24,307 nt of DNA, taken from the NCBI GenBank assembly GCA_044433065.1, contig JAWXUA010000028.1, positions 1 through 24,307 on the forward strand, written 5' to 3'. The notes below the pieces were generated by a model that saw only the letters and a program-made list of their open reading frames with translations, was not told where the DNA came from and made no database searches. Origin of the DNA: Nitratidesulfovibrio sp044433065. GTDB taxonomy: Bacteria; Desulfobacterota; Desulfovibrionia; Desulfovibrionales; Desulfovibrionaceae. The stretch's first letter is position 1; each line of letters starts with the position of its first letter. This document shows positions 1 through 9,181 of this stretch, one piece after another. A program made the position numbers and the translations under genes.

Positions 1-39
1 GGAAGGGAAAACCTTTGAAAAGGGTTTCCCTTCCCCCAG
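1..39. repeat. CTGGGGG-family hairpin, cut by the window edge
   Basis: Positions 1-16 pair with 19-34 with one mismatch and leave a very short loop. The copy ends in CCCCCAG, like the other family members at 19788-19832, 21069-21116 and 24259-24304. It sits just upstream of the ftsL-like gene and has no T-tract on the + strand. It could be a terminator or processing hairpin between ftsL and whatever lies before it (rsmH in many dcw clusters, not visible here). Confidence 0.75.
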
Positions 40-58
40 TCAACAAAAAAATAAAACC

Positions 59-361
59 ATGACCAACGACACAGCAAAAAACATACAACGCCGCCTTTGG
101 CTTTCTGTTTTTCTTTTTCTCTCCATGTCCGCTGTGGCCATGGGCTTTGCGCTTGTATGGATTAATGTGGAGCGAAACAATCTGGCGTACTCTTTACGCC
201 TTGCTTACGTGGAGCGGAAAACGTTGCGCAACGACATTGCCAAGCTTTCCAGTGAGGTTGGCGAATTGCTTTCTCCTCATGTCTTGGGAGCGCGTGCTGC
301 AGAGTTTGGCTTGCATAATCCAAAACCAAGTCAGGCATGGCGGCTTGGCGAAGAACAATAA
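59..361 (+). CDS. ftsL: FtsL-like division protein
   Basis: A small bitopic membrane protein of 100 residues. It has a short basic cytoplasmic start, one membrane segment at about residues 16-36, and a charged, heptad-like helix from about 38 to 70. It ends in a conserved-looking segment, LGARAAEFGLHNP. FtsL forms a periplasmic coiled coil with FtsB and FtsQ that activates FtsWI. Size, topology and the position directly before ftsI support the name, since FtsL sequences diverge widely. The start codon has no clear ribosome binding site; the upstream sequence is A-rich. The stop is 31 bases before ftsI. It could instead be annotated only as a septum formation initiator-like protein. Confidence 0.75.
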   Translation: MTNDTAKNIQRRLWLSVFLFLSMSAVAMGFALVWINVERNNLAYSLRLAYVERKTLRNDIAKLSSEVGELLSPHVLGARAAEFGLHNPKPSQAWRLGEEQ

Positions 362-392
362 TGAAGCCCAAAAGGCAGCATAAAGAGGCACC

Positions 393-2453
393 ATGGATAG
401 GCGCGCATCGCACATAGAACGCACCAATAAACCAGCACCTAATCGTGCGCGCTCTGTAAGAAAATCTACACGGAGTGGCGGCATAGGTTCTGGCATTTTC
501 GGTGGGCTCATGACGCGTTTAAGCCATGTTGACTGGATTGGCTGGCGTATCAAAAGCTTAGTTGCGGTTTTTGCCGTGATTTGGTGCTCGTTGTGGGGGC
601 GTCTTTATTATATTCAGATTATTAAGGCTGAGGAATATGCACCCTTAGCCAAGCGCCAACACATTGCCAATGAACGCTTTGAGGGTACGCGTGGTTCCAT
701 TGTGGACCGCAACGGACGTGTACTTGCTCGAAGTGTGGAGTTGCACTCCGTTTATGCAGACCCAGCTAAGGTGCAGGATGCCGATGCCGCGGCTAAAATA
801 TTAGCTCCTATTTTGGGCATGCCGCACAATAAAGTCGCTCCTCTTTTAAAGAAAAAGAATACGCGCTTTGTATGGCTTGCTCGCAAGGTTGATGACAGCA
901 CAGCGGATGCCGTGAAGGCCGCAAAAGTGCAAGGCATTGGCATGCGTACAGAGTATGAGCGCGTTTATCCCTTGGGCCACACAGCAGGGCAATTGCTTGG
1001 CTTTGTTAATATTGATGGTCAGGGATTAGAGGGGCTTGAGCTAACCTTTGATGATGTGCTTGTGCCAACGCCAACGGTTATGTCCACAGCCCGAGCTGCT
1101 GGCGGTCGTCGTCTTTATTTGGATGGCGGCACGGATATTGATACGCGTGGCAGCGATGTGCAGCTGACTTTGGATGCACAGATACAATTTTTTGCTGAAG
1201 AAGCTCTTGCCCAAAGCGTTGCCAAATATGAGGCGACGTGGGGCGGTGCTTTGGTGGTGGATGTGGCTAGTGGCGATATTTTGGCGTGGGCGCAATATCC
1301 TTTTTTTAATCCCAATACCTATCGCCAATCGTCGCCGCAAATCTGGCGTAATCGCCTTGCCGCTGATGCCTTAGAACCTGGTTCAACGCTCAAACCTTTT
1401 CTTGTGGGTGCGGCCATGGAAGAGAAGCTCGTGGATAGAAATACTATTTTCTATTGCGAGCAAGGCCGCTGGAAGGAACATTCCATCACAATTCGTGATA
1501 CCCATGAGCATGGCTGGTTGCCAGTGGATAAAATAGTACGTTATTCCAGTAATATAGGCTGTGCAAAAATTGGCCTTGAACTGGGAGCCGCACGCTACGA
1601 CAACTATTTGCGCATGCTTGGTTTTGGCGATGCATTGGGCTTACCTGTATCAGAAAGCCGCGGCATCATGCGTCCCCCAAATCGGTGGCGCAAAGCAGAC
1701 CTCATGACAGCGTCATTTGGCCAAGGTATTTCTACCACAGCGGTACAACTTGCTGAAGCCTATTTGACCTTAGCCCATGGTGGTACGCGGACGCCTTTGC
1801 GCTTGATTAAGAGCGCGCCAGAATCCAAGGCTATGGTGGATACTGCTAATACCAGAAGCTACCAAACAGAGCATGTTTTCTCACCAGAAGTGGCGGAGGA
1901 AGTTATGCGCATTTTAGGTGAAGTGGTTGGCGAAGGTGGCACTGGTGCCAATGCTGGCCTTGAGGGCATTAAGGTTGGCGGCAAAACAGGCACGGCACAA
2001 AAAGCTGATGGCAAAACCTATGGTAAGGGCCGCGTGGCTTCGTTCATTGGTTTTGTGCCCATTGAAAACCCGCGCTATCTTATTGCTGTCATTGTGGATG
2101 AGCCACAGAAAAGCCCATATGGCAGTGTTGTGGCCGCGCCTGTTTTCAAGCATGTGGCTTTACAGGCATTGGCTTACGACGGTGCTTTACCTGAGGTGAC
2201 CAGCGAGGAGGTTCGCGCTGACACGCCTTTGACCACAGCAAGCCCACATCAGAGCTCATCTTTGCAACCTGATGATATGCACCTTGTGCCCAATGTTTTG
2301 GGAATGCCTTTGCGCAAGGCCATGGAAATTTTTGTCTTTAAGGGTGTCATGCCTAAGATTGAGGGCAACGGACACTTCGTTAAACAACAGTCGCCAGCAG
2401 CTGGTAGCGCTTGGCAAAGTAGCAGCGATTTTACCTTTTGGCTTTCGGAATAA
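393..2453 (+). CDS. ftsI: Septal peptidoglycan transpeptidase (class B PBP) with C-terminal PASTA domain
   Basis: Cross-links septal peptidoglycan in the periplasm together with FtsW. The 686 residues run as follows: a long basic cytoplasmic tail (about 1-50), one membrane anchor (about 52-73), a PBP dimerisation region (about 95-230), and a transpeptidase domain. The transpeptidase has all three motifs: STLK with catalytic Ser331, SSN at 385-387 and KTGTAQ from 531. A single PASTA-like repeat starting LVPNVLGMPL covers about 630-684. That makes it longer than E. coli FtsI (588), which lacks PASTA; the domain is common in Gram-positive and deltaproteobacterial homologues. The start follows AAGAGG with a short spacer. 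The gene is 31 bases after ftsL and 11 before murE, so it is co-transcribed. Confidence 0.95.
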   Translation: MDRRASHIERTNKPAPNRARSVRKSTRSGGIGSGIFGGLMTRLSHVDWIGWRIKSLVAVFAVIWCSLWGRLYYIQIIKAEEYAPLAKRQHIANERFEGTRGSIVDRNGRVLARSVELHSVYADPAKVQDADAAAKILAPILGMPHNKVAPLLKKKNTRFVWLARKVDDSTADAVKAAKVQGIGMRTEYERVYPLGHTAGQLLGFVNIDGQGLEGLELTFDDVLVPTPTVMSTARAAGGRRLYLDGGTDIDTRGSDVQLTLDAQIQFFAEEALAQSVAKYEATWGGALVVDVASGDILAWAQYPFFNPNTYRQSSPQIWRNRLAADALEPGSTLKPFLVGAAMEEKLVDRNTIFYCEQGRWKEHSITIRDTHEHGWLPVDKIVRYSSNIGCAKIGLELGAARYDNYLRMLGFGDALGLPVSESRGIMRPPNRWRKADLMTASFGQGISTTAVQLAEAYLTLAHGGTRTPLRLIKSAPESKAMVDTANTRSYQTEHVFSPEVAEEVMRILGEVVGEGGTGANAGLEGIKVGGKTGTAQKADGKTYGKGRVASFIGFVPIENPRYLIAVIVDEPQKSPYGSVVAAPVFKHVALQALAYDGALPEVTSEEVRADTPLTTASPHQSSSLQPDDMHLVPNVLGMPLRKAMEIFVFKGVMPKIEGNGHFVKQQSPAAGSAWQSSSDFTFWLSE

Positions 2454-2464
2454 ATGGAGCAAGT

Positions 2465-3991
2465 ATGAAAAGCATCACTTTTGCAGAACTTTTGCAAGAT
2501 ATTCGTGACAACGCACTTTCCATCCAAACGGACTCGCGCGCTGTGCAGGCTGGTCATGTTTTTGTGGCGGTGTCTGGTGTGGCGGTGGACGGTGCGACCT
2601 TTATTCCTAAGGCTGTGGCTGCTGGAGCACGCTATATTGTGTGCCAAGAAAAGGCGCTTGTTGAAGGTGGTGCACTTGATAGTGCGGCCCGTGCAGACCT
2701 ACTGGCCCATGAACGCGTTGTGAGCGGCGATGTGCTCTTCGTCTATCACGGAGCACCGCGCGCAGTCCTCGGCACCTTGGCCCAAGCTCGCTATGGCACC
2801 GATGCGCTTCCTTTTTCCTTGGTGGGCATTACAGGGACCAACGGCAAGACCACGATCACGTATTTGCTCGAACATCTTTTCAAGAGTGCAGGCAAGCGGA
2901 CTGGCGTGCTTGGTACGGTGAGCTATCGCTGGCCAAACCATGAGCATGAAGCACCTATGACAACCCCAGATTGCCTTGAACTGCATGGTATGCTGGCGGA
3001 AATGGCCAAGGCTGATGTGGACGTGGCCTTCATGGAAGTGTCATCCCATGCTTTGGACCAAGATCGCGTGGGTGGCCTGTCCTTTGCTGGTGCTGTGCTG
3101 ACCAATTTGACCCAAGACCACCTCGATTACCATGGCGACATGGAAAACTATTTTCAGGCTAAGGCACGTTTGTTTACCACGTTGCCAAGCTTGCAGAAGA
3201 CTGCGGCTATCAATGCTGATGATGCTTGGGGCCGTAAACTTTTGGGCATGCTTGTAGATATGGGGCTAAATCCTGTGGCCTTTGGGCTTGGCGGTGAGCA
3301 TGTGGAAGGCACGCGCGTTTTGCATGGCGAAATGCTGCGCTGCTCCACAGCTGGTGTGCATCTGCGCATGACTTTTGAAGATCCCACAGGTGAAATCAAG
3401 ACGTGGGAAATCGACTCGCCACTGGTTGGTGCGCATAATGCGTCCAATCTTTTGGCAGTGCAGGCCATTGGTTTAGGACTTGGTCTTACACCACAAGATT
3501 TTGCATGCTTTGAAGATTTTGCAGGGGTGTCGGGCCGTCTTGAGCGCGTCATGAATGATAAGGGCCTTGATATTTTTGTGGACTATGCTCACACGCCAGA
3601 TGCTCTTATCAATGTTTTGAAGGCTTTGCGTGCTGTTGGTTTCAAACGCATCATCGCTGTTTTTGGTTGCGGTGGCAATCGTGACCGCACCAAACGTCCT
3701 CTCATGGGACAAGCTGTGGCTGAATTTGCGGACATTGCCGTCTTGACCTCGGACAATCCTCGCAAGGAAGAGCCGCTCGCCATTATGGATGATGTCATGC
3801 CTGGTCTTGTGAATGCGAAAGAAGTCTTTGCTGATCCAGATCGCCGCACAGCCATTGCTAAGGCCATTGCCATGATGCAAGAGGGCGACGCTGTACTCAT
3901 CGCAGGTAAGGGCCATGAGTCCTACCAGATTATTGGCGATGTGAAGCATCATTATAGTGATCAGGAAACAGTAGTTGATATTCTTAGCTAG
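2465..3991 (+). CDS. murE: UDP-MurNAc-L-Ala-D-Glu:meso-diaminopimelate ligase
   Basis: Cytoplasmic ATP-dependent ligase that adds the third peptide residue to the murein precursor. The 508 residues show the Mur ligase P-loop GTNGKTT (124-130), SSHAL (193-197), the lysine expected to be carbamylated in the QAKARLF context (about 233), VDYAHTPD (372-379) and DNPR (430-433). DNPR is the signature of meso-DAP-specific MurE, so the murein is probably DAP type. I chose the ATG at 2465 because GGAG lies five bases before it. An in-frame ATG at 2438 lies inside ftsI and lacks a binding site. Length is typical of the family. Confidence 0.96.
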   Translation: MKSITFAELLQDIRDNALSIQTDSRAVQAGHVFVAVSGVAVDGATFIPKAVAAGARYIVCQEKALVEGGALDSAARADLLAHERVVSGDVLFVYHGAPRAVLGTLAQARYGTDALPFSLVGITGTNGKTTITYLLEHLFKSAGKRTGVLGTVSYRWPNHEHEAPMTTPDCLELHGMLAEMAKADVDVAFMEVSSHALDQDRVGGLSFAGAVLTNLTQDHLDYHGDMENYFQAKARLFTTLPSLQKTAAINADDAWGRKLLGMLVDMGLNPVAFGLGGEHVEGTRVLHGEMLRCSTAGVHLRMTFEDPTGEIKTWEIDSPLVGAHNASNLLAVQAIGLGLGLTPQDFACFEDFAGVSGRLERVMNDKGLDIFVDYAHTPDALINVLKALRAVGFKRIIAVFGCGGNRDRTKRPLMGQAVAEFADIAVLTSDNPRKEEPLAIMDDVMPGLVNAKEVFADPDRRTAIAKAIAMMQEGDAVLIAGKGHESYQIIGDVKHHYSDQETVVDILS

Positions 3992-3993
3992 TT

Positions 3994-4022
3994 TTGAAAA
4001 AATTATAACTATTGAAAATAAT
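3994..4022 (+). promoter_or_regulatory. Candidate internal promoter before murF
   Basis: In the 64-base AT-rich gap after murE, TTGAAA (3994-3999) and AATAAT (4017-4022) are separated by exactly 17 bases. Each matches the sigma70 consensus at five of six positions. Downstream are GAGG and the murF start at 4056. The gap contrasts with the near-zero gaps elsewhere in the cluster. This is a sequence match only. Confidence 0.5.
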
Positions 4023-4055
4023 AAGATATTTACATGGTCTCTCTTGAGGTAAAAA

Positions 4056-5603
4056 ATGCAAATTAGCATACAGGCATTGCGCGATGCCGTTGGCGTAACG
4101 GCCATTGTGGGCCACAATACAGCACTTGAAGTCAGCTCTTCTCGTGGCAATGTGCCGCTTGAAGGGACCTTGACCATTGCAGGTGTGCGCACAGATAGTC
4201 GCCAAATTGAAACTGGTGACATGTTCGTGTGCATTGCTGGGGACCGCTTTGACGGTCATGACTTTGCGGCGGATGTTGCGGCGCGTGGTGCTGTGGTCTT
4301 GCTTGCTGAGCGTGATCCCTTTGTGGATATGAGCAGTGATGCGCGGCCTTCTGTCGTTGTATTGATTGTGCCCAATGCGGTGCTGGCTCTTGGTAAATTG
4401 GCCAATTGGTATCGTCATCAGAGTAAGGCCAAAGTCATTGGTATTACGGGTACAGCTGGCAAGACGACCGTGAAAGAATTGCTAGCTCATGTGCTTTCAA
4501 GTCAGGGCACTGTGGCTAAAAATCCTTTGAACTTAAACAACCAGATTGGCTTGCCTTTGTCCATGTTGGCAGCCAGTGGCGATGAAGATTTTTGGGTCAT
4601 GGAAGCTGGCATCAGCGAAGCTCGCGACATGGACGAGCTTGGCGCCATTTTGCGACCAGACTTTGCTTTGATTTTGAACGTGGGCCAAGGGCATACCTTG
4701 GGCCTTGGTCAACGCGGTGTTGCGCATTACAAGTCTTTGCTCCTATCCTATCTAATGGATAAGGGTTCGGAAAAGGGCCAAGCCCTTGTGAGCGCAGACT
4801 ACGATGATTTGGTCCGCGAAGCACGCAGCCAGTGTCGCAATATCACCTTCTTTTCTGCCACAGGCAAACCGCTTACCTACCGCGCGGCCTATATGGGCGT
4901 TGCTGAAAGTGGCGATGCTGTCCATGACAATGCGGAAGATTTTCAGGATGACGCAGACGCCATGCACGGTCGTTATCGGGTCTGGCTTGATGGTGTTGCG
5001 CAAGAAATTGTAGCCCCATTCCGTGGTGCTTTTGGCGCAGAAAATGTCATTGCTGTGGCGGCTATGGCCCACATGCTTGGGCTTAGTGGTAATGCCATTG
5101 CCAAGGCATTCACCTCAGCAACCTTGCCTAAGCAACGTTTTGCCTGCAAGCGCATTGGTTCGTGCACCATCATTGACGACACCTATAATGCCAATCCACT
5201 TTCCATGAAGTGTATGGTGGAAGCTGTTGTGGAAATGAAGGTGGGCACGCCTTCTGCCAAGAACAGCAATTTGACCTTTGTGCTTGGTGAGATGCTCGAA
5301 CTTGGTTCTGAGGCTGAAAAGGCGCACCAAGATTTAGGCCGCTTGCTTGCCACAACAGGGGCATCAGCCATTTATTGGAAGGGTGGCAATGCTGAGGCTG
5401 TGGCTTCGGGCTTGCGACGTGCTGGCTATGGCGGGCATTTTGCTGTGGTAGAAGATGCGGCGCATTGCCTTGGGCTCATGGCTGAGCACGGCATGCCCCA
5501 TGGACATATTTTATTCAAAGGATCACGGGGCAACCGTTTGGAGTTGTTCCGCGAAGCGTTTGAAGTAGCTTTGAGCATCAAAGCAGGAGCGGGAGAAGCA
5601 TAA
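4056..5603 (+). CDS. murF: UDP-MurNAc-tripeptide:D-Ala-D-Ala ligase
   Basis: Adds the D-Ala-D-Ala dipeptide in the last cytoplasmic step of the pentapeptide precursor. The 515 residues hold an N-terminal uridine-nucleotide binding region containing RTDSR (about 45-49), the ATP P-loop TGTAGKTT (131-138), the NPLNLNNQIGLPL substrate segment, and DDTYNANP near residue 375. Start ATG 4056 has GAGG six bases upstream. It is somewhat longer than E. coli MurF (452), with extra sequence between about 265 and 320. That stretch includes a short acidic segment (HDNAEDFQDDADAMH) which looks like an insertion loop. The stop overlaps the mraY start by one base (TAATG), so translation is probably coupled. 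Confidence 0.95.
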   Translation: MQISIQALRDAVGVTAIVGHNTALEVSSSRGNVPLEGTLTIAGVRTDSRQIETGDMFVCIAGDRFDGHDFAADVAARGAVVLLAERDPFVDMSSDARPSVVVLIVPNAVLALGKLANWYRHQSKAKVIGITGTAGKTTVKELLAHVLSSQGTVAKNPLNLNNQIGLPLSMLAASGDEDFWVMEAGISEARDMDELGAILRPDFALILNVGQGHTLGLGQRGVAHYKSLLLSYLMDKGSEKGQALVSADYDDLVREARSQCRNITFFSATGKPLTYRAAYMGVAESGDAVHDNAEDFQDDADAMHGRYRVWLDGVAQEIVAPFRGAFGAENVIAVAAMAHMLGLSGNAIAKAFTSATLPKQRFACKRIGSCTIIDDTYNANPLSMKCMVEAVVEMKVGTPSAKNSNLTFVLGEMLELGSEAEKAHQDLGRLLATTGASAIYWKGGNAEAVASGLRRAGYGGHFAVVEDAAHCLGLMAEHGMPHGHILFKGSRGNRLELFREAFEVALSIKAGAGEA

Positions 5604-6679
5604 TGCTCTATCATTTATTATATCCATTGAGCGTAGACATCAGCGCATTCAATGTTTTTCGCTATATCACGTTCCGATCTGTGTGGGCTTTGCTCACAGC
5701 TTTCATGCTTTGCATCATCATGGGACCGCGTTTTATTGCGTGGTTGCAACGCCTGAAATTTGGCCAATGCATCCATGAAAATGTTACAGCTCATGCGGCC
5801 AAGGCTGGGACGCCCACCATGGGTGGTTTGCTCATTGCTTTTGCTGTCATTACGAGCACGCTTTTATGGGCCAATTTAACCAACGTCTATATATGGTTGA
5901 CCTTGGCAGTCTTTGCTGGCTTTGGTTTCATTGGCTTTTTGGATGACTATAGCAAAATCAAAGGCCATAAAAATCAAGGTTTATCGGCAAAAGCAAAGTT
6001 TGCGTGGCAAGTGCTCATCGCTGGCATTGTTTTGTACGCTTTGGTGCAATTGCCTGCCTATTCAACGCACCTATCCTTCCCATTTCTTAAGGATTTCACG
6101 CCAGACCTTGGCTGGTTGTACATTCCCTTTGCCATTGTGGTGCTTGTGGGTTCGTCCAATGGCGTCAACTTGACCGACGGCCTTGATGGCCTCGCCATCG
6201 GCCCAAGTATTTTTGCGGCCATGGTTTTTGCGGTCTTTGTCTATGTGGCTGGCCACGCAACCTTGTCTGAATATCTGCAAGTCTACTATGTACCAGGTGT
6301 TGGCGAAGTTGCCATCTTGTGCGGCGCTTTAGCTGGTGCTGGACTTGGTTTTCTTTGGTTTAACGCCTACCCAGCCCAAGTTTTCATGGGCGACGTGGGT
6401 TCGCTCAGCATCGGCGGAGCTCTCGGTTTTCTCGCCGTTCTCTGCAAGCAAGAGCTCCTACTGCTCATTGTTGGCGCACCCTTTGTGGTAGAAACGCTCT
6501 CCGTCGTTCTGCAGGTTGGGTATTTCCGTGTAACCGGTGGCAAGCGTATTTTCCGCATGGCACCCCTGCATCACCACTATGAGCTCAAAGGCGTTCCCGA
6601 GTCGAAAATCATTATCCGCTGTTGGATTATTTCGGCTTTACTTGGTCTTTTGGCTTTGTCTGTACTTAAGTTGCGCTAG
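5603..6679 (+). CDS. mraY: Phospho-MurNAc-pentapeptide transferase
   Basis: Integral membrane enzyme that transfers phospho-MurNAc-pentapeptide to undecaprenyl phosphate to make lipid I. The 358 residues match the usual length and have about ten hydrophobic segments. Visible signatures are GTPTMGG (69-75), the adjacent aspartates DD at 114-115 followed by SKIKGHKNQGL, NLTDGLDGLA (189-198), FMGDVGS (261-267) and the triple histidine PLHHHYELKG (321-330). The aspartates and the HHH motif are the known catalytic and magnesium-binding elements. It overlaps the murF stop by one base and is followed 9 bases later by murD. Confidence 0.97.
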   Translation: MLYHLLYPLSVDISAFNVFRYITFRSVWALLTAFMLCIIMGPRFIAWLQRLKFGQCIHENVTAHAAKAGTPTMGGLLIAFAVITSTLLWANLTNVYIWLTLAVFAGFGFIGFLDDYSKIKGHKNQGLSAKAKFAWQVLIAGIVLYALVQLPAYSTHLSFPFLKDFTPDLGWLYIPFAIVVLVGSSNGVNLTDGLDGLAIGPSIFAAMVFAVFVYVAGHATLSEYLQVYYVPGVGEVAILCGALAGAGLGFLWFNAYPAQVFMGDVGSLSIGGALGFLAVLCKQELLLLIVGAPFVVETLSVVLQVGYFRVTGGKRIFRMAPLHHHYELKGVPESKIIIRCWIISALLGLLALSVLKLR

Positions 6680-6688
6680 GAGATGACC

Positions 6689-8026
6689 ATGGAAGGTTCG
6701 ATGATGACAGCAGTAGTCGTAGGCGCAGGGCGCTCTGGCATGGCGGCGTGCAGATTGTTGCATGCCAAGGGTGCTAAGGTGCGGCTTTTGGAGCAGAAGG
6801 CCGAGTCCATCCGCGCGGATTTTAAGGCGTGGGCTGATGAGGCTGGCCTTGAAATTGTGTGCGGCCCTCATGAGACCGCGCACTTTGCTGATGCAGATAT
6901 TGTGGTGCCAAGCCCTGCGGCGGCCCTTGCTTCGCTGAAGCCATTTTTGCCTGCTGATAGAACTGTTGAGGTTATGGCGGAAATGGAGCTTGCTTGGCGT
7001 GAAATAGCACAGCATGACAAGCCAGAAGGCGTGCTTGCGGTCACTGGCACCAGCGGCAAGACCACGACAGTGAGCCTTTGCGCGGCTATGCTTGAGGCAC
7101 ACGGGCATAAAGTCTTTCTCGGTGGTAACATTGGTACGCCGCTCAGCGAATATGTGCTTGCTTGCCGTGAGGGTGCAACGCGTGCTGATGTCTTGGTTTT
7201 GGAATGCTCGAGCTTCCAGTTGCAGACGTGCTCAAGCTTCCGGCCGCATGTGGCTATGCTCTTGAATATCTCAGAAAATCATCTGGATTTCCATGCAGAT
7301 ATGGCAGAGTATATTGAAGCCAAAGGCCATATTTTCCATTGCCAAGGTGAAGACGATTTTGCCATCTTTGGTGCTGGCTTAGAAGCCATTGAAGCTCAGT
7401 ATATGGCTCCCATTTTGGCCAAAACCAAGGCACATGTGCAGCATTTGCCAAGCCTTGCCAAGCACGAAAAACTGTTCCCTGATTGCAAACTTTTTGGCGC
7501 GCATAATCAAAGCAATATGCAAGCGGCATGGCAGGCAACCAAGCCCTTTGGCGTCACAGAAGAGGATGCCAGACGCGCTGTGGCAGCCTTTGCGCCCATT
7601 GAAAATCGCTTGGAATTGGTGGCGGAGAAGGATGGCGTTGTGTATGTCAACGACTCCAAATGTACCACGGTTTCTGCCTTGAAGGTTGCTCTTGAAGCCT
7701 TTGACAAGCCTGTTCTGCTGCTTGCAGGGGGCAAATTCAAGGGCGGCGATTTGGTGGGACTTATTCCACTTGTGAAAGAGCATGTGCGCATGGTGGGTCT
7801 TTTTGGGGCGAGCCGTGAACGCTTTGAAGAGGCTTGGGACGGCGTTGTACCTATGTGGTGGGAGCCTAATCTTGAGGCTGCTGTGGAGCATATGTCTCAG
7901 CAAGCGCAGGCTGGCGAGGTGGTGCTTTTAGCCCCAGCTACGGCAAGTTTTGACCTTTTTACAAGCTATATTCACCGCGGTTCCGTATTTCGTGACGCTG
8001 TACGTGGATTGGTAGAAAAAGCCTAG
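6689..8026 (+). CDS. murD: UDP-MurNAc-L-alanine:D-glutamate ligase
   Basis: Cytoplasmic ligase that adds D-glutamate to UDP-MurNAc-L-alanine. It has an N-terminal Rossmann-like GAGRSGMAA (12-20), the Mur P-loop GTSGKTT (120-126), ECSSFQLQ, a NISENHLDFH segment and NDSKCTT before the C-terminal domain. Three starts compete. The ATG at 6683 touches its GGAG with no spacer. The ATG at 6689 has a six-base spacer and is chosen here, giving 445 residues. Two more ATGs follow at 6701 and 6704. The Rossmann motif begins soon after, so all are compatible with function. mraY ends at 6679, and ftsW follows after 14 bases. Confidence 0.94.
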   Translation: MEGSMMTAVVVGAGRSGMAACRLLHAKGAKVRLLEQKAESIRADFKAWADEAGLEIVCGPHETAHFADADIVVPSPAAALASLKPFLPADRTVEVMAEMELAWREIAQHDKPEGVLAVTGTSGKTTTVSLCAAMLEAHGHKVFLGGNIGTPLSEYVLACREGATRADVLVLECSSFQLQTCSSFRPHVAMLLNISENHLDFHADMAEYIEAKGHIFHCQGEDDFAIFGAGLEAIEAQYMAPILAKTKAHVQHLPSLAKHEKLFPDCKLFGAHNQSNMQAAWQATKPFGVTEEDARRAVAAFAPIENRLELVAEKDGVVYVNDSKCTTVSALKVALEAFDKPVLLLAGGKFKGGDLVGLIPLVKEHVRMVGLFGASRERFEEAWDGVVPMWWEPNLEAAVEHMSQQAQAGEVVLLAPATASFDLFTSYIHRGSVFRDAVRGLVEKA

Positions 8027-8040
8027 GATAGTAGATAGAT

Positions 8041-9177
8041 ATGAGCATAGCAGAACGCCATAATCAGCCCCAGAGCCAAGCAACGCAATCATTTGATTGG
8101 TTGCTCTTTGGTCTTACGGTGCTTTTGCTATGCGTTGGCCTCACCATGGTGCTCAGCTCTAGCGCCTTTGTGGCAGAGTTTGCAAACCGTGGTCAACTTG
8201 GCGATAGATATCAATACTTTACGAGGCAAACTTTCTTTGCTGGCGTGGGCTTTATGGGTATGTTTGCCTTGGCCTTTATGCCGCGGACAGTGTTGTATCG
8301 TTTGCAATATCCGACATTCTGGCTTGTGGTGCTGCTTCTCGTTTTAACCTTGACGCCCCTTGGCACACAGGTCAACGGCGCGAGCCGCTGGATTGGTGTG
8401 GCATCGCTGAAAATACAGCCCTTAGAATTTGCAAAAATCACCTTGGTTTTGTACTTAGCCTATTTTCTGAGCACCAAACAAGAGCTCATCAAGACCATTA
8501 GCCGCGGTGTTGTGCCGCCCTATTTCATGACAGGTCTTTTGTGTCTCTTACTTTTGGGACAGCCAGACCTTGGTGGCGCTGTGGTTTTGGCTTTATTGCT
8601 CTTTTTCATGTGCTTGGTTGGCGGTGTGCGCTTTATTTATCTTTTTATATCAGGCCTTTTTGCTTCTGCGGCTTTTGGTGCTCTGATATACATATCGGCA
8701 TATCGGCGTGAACGTATCTTGGCTTTTATGGACCCATTCAAGGATCCAGATGGTGTTGGCTATCAGCTTGTGCAGTCGCTTTATGCCTTTGGTTCTGGTG
8801 GTTTAACAGGTGCTGGCCTTGGTGTTGGCAAGCAGAAATTGTTCTACCTGCCAGAAGCGCACAATGACTTCATCATGGCGGTGCTTGGCGAGGAAATGGG
8901 CCTCATTGGCGTGACTGTGGTCATGCTCTTGCAAGCCTTATTTTTCTGGCGTTGCTTCGTCATTGTTTTACGCCAAGAAGACTTGCGTGACCGTTTGTCA
9001 TCCTTTGGCATTACCTTGATTTTACTTCTGGGCACAGGGCTGAACCTTGCCATGTCCATCGGTGCTTTGCCGCCTAAAGGTGTGGCCATGCCCTTTTTGA
9101 GCTATGGTGGCAGTAGTCTTGTGGCTTCGCTTTTGTGCGTTGGCTTGCTCTTACATTTCTCACGCTCACCAAGGTGA
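8041..9177 (+). CDS. ftsW: Septal peptidoglycan glycosyltransferase (SEDS family)
   Basis: Multi-pass membrane protein that polymerises lipid II at the septum with its partner FtsI. The 378 residues hold about ten hydrophobic segments, an ASRWIG segment after the third or fourth, and the SEDS C-terminal signature GALPPKGVAMPFLSYGGSS near the end. A short soluble tail of about 17 residues precedes the first membrane segment. The binding site is weak: AGGA lies about 12 bases before the ATG, a long spacer, so expression may depend on read-through from murD. The stop is only 4 bases before murG. RodA is a close relative, but the dcw position favours FtsW. Confidence 0.93.
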   Translation: MSIAERHNQPQSQATQSFDWLLFGLTVLLLCVGLTMVLSSSAFVAEFANRGQLGDRYQYFTRQTFFAGVGFMGMFALAFMPRTVLYRLQYPTFWLVVLLLVLTLTPLGTQVNGASRWIGVASLKIQPLEFAKITLVLYLAYFLSTKQELIKTISRGVVPPYFMTGLLCLLLLGQPDLGGAVVLALLLFFMCLVGGVRFIYLFISGLFASAAFGALIYISAYRRERILAFMDPFKDPDGVGYQLVQSLYAFGSGGLTGAGLGVGKQKLFYLPEAHNDFIMAVLGEEMGLIGVTVVMLLQALFFWRCFVIVLRQEDLRDRLSSFGITLILLLGTGLNLAMSIGALPPKGVAMPFLSYGGSSLVASLLCVGLLLHFSRSPR

Positions 9178-9181
9178 TTTT

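Noticed and set aside
3473..4234. 253-codon antisense frame across the murE-murF junction
   Set aside because: Shadow of two genuine genes; no motif and no binding site.
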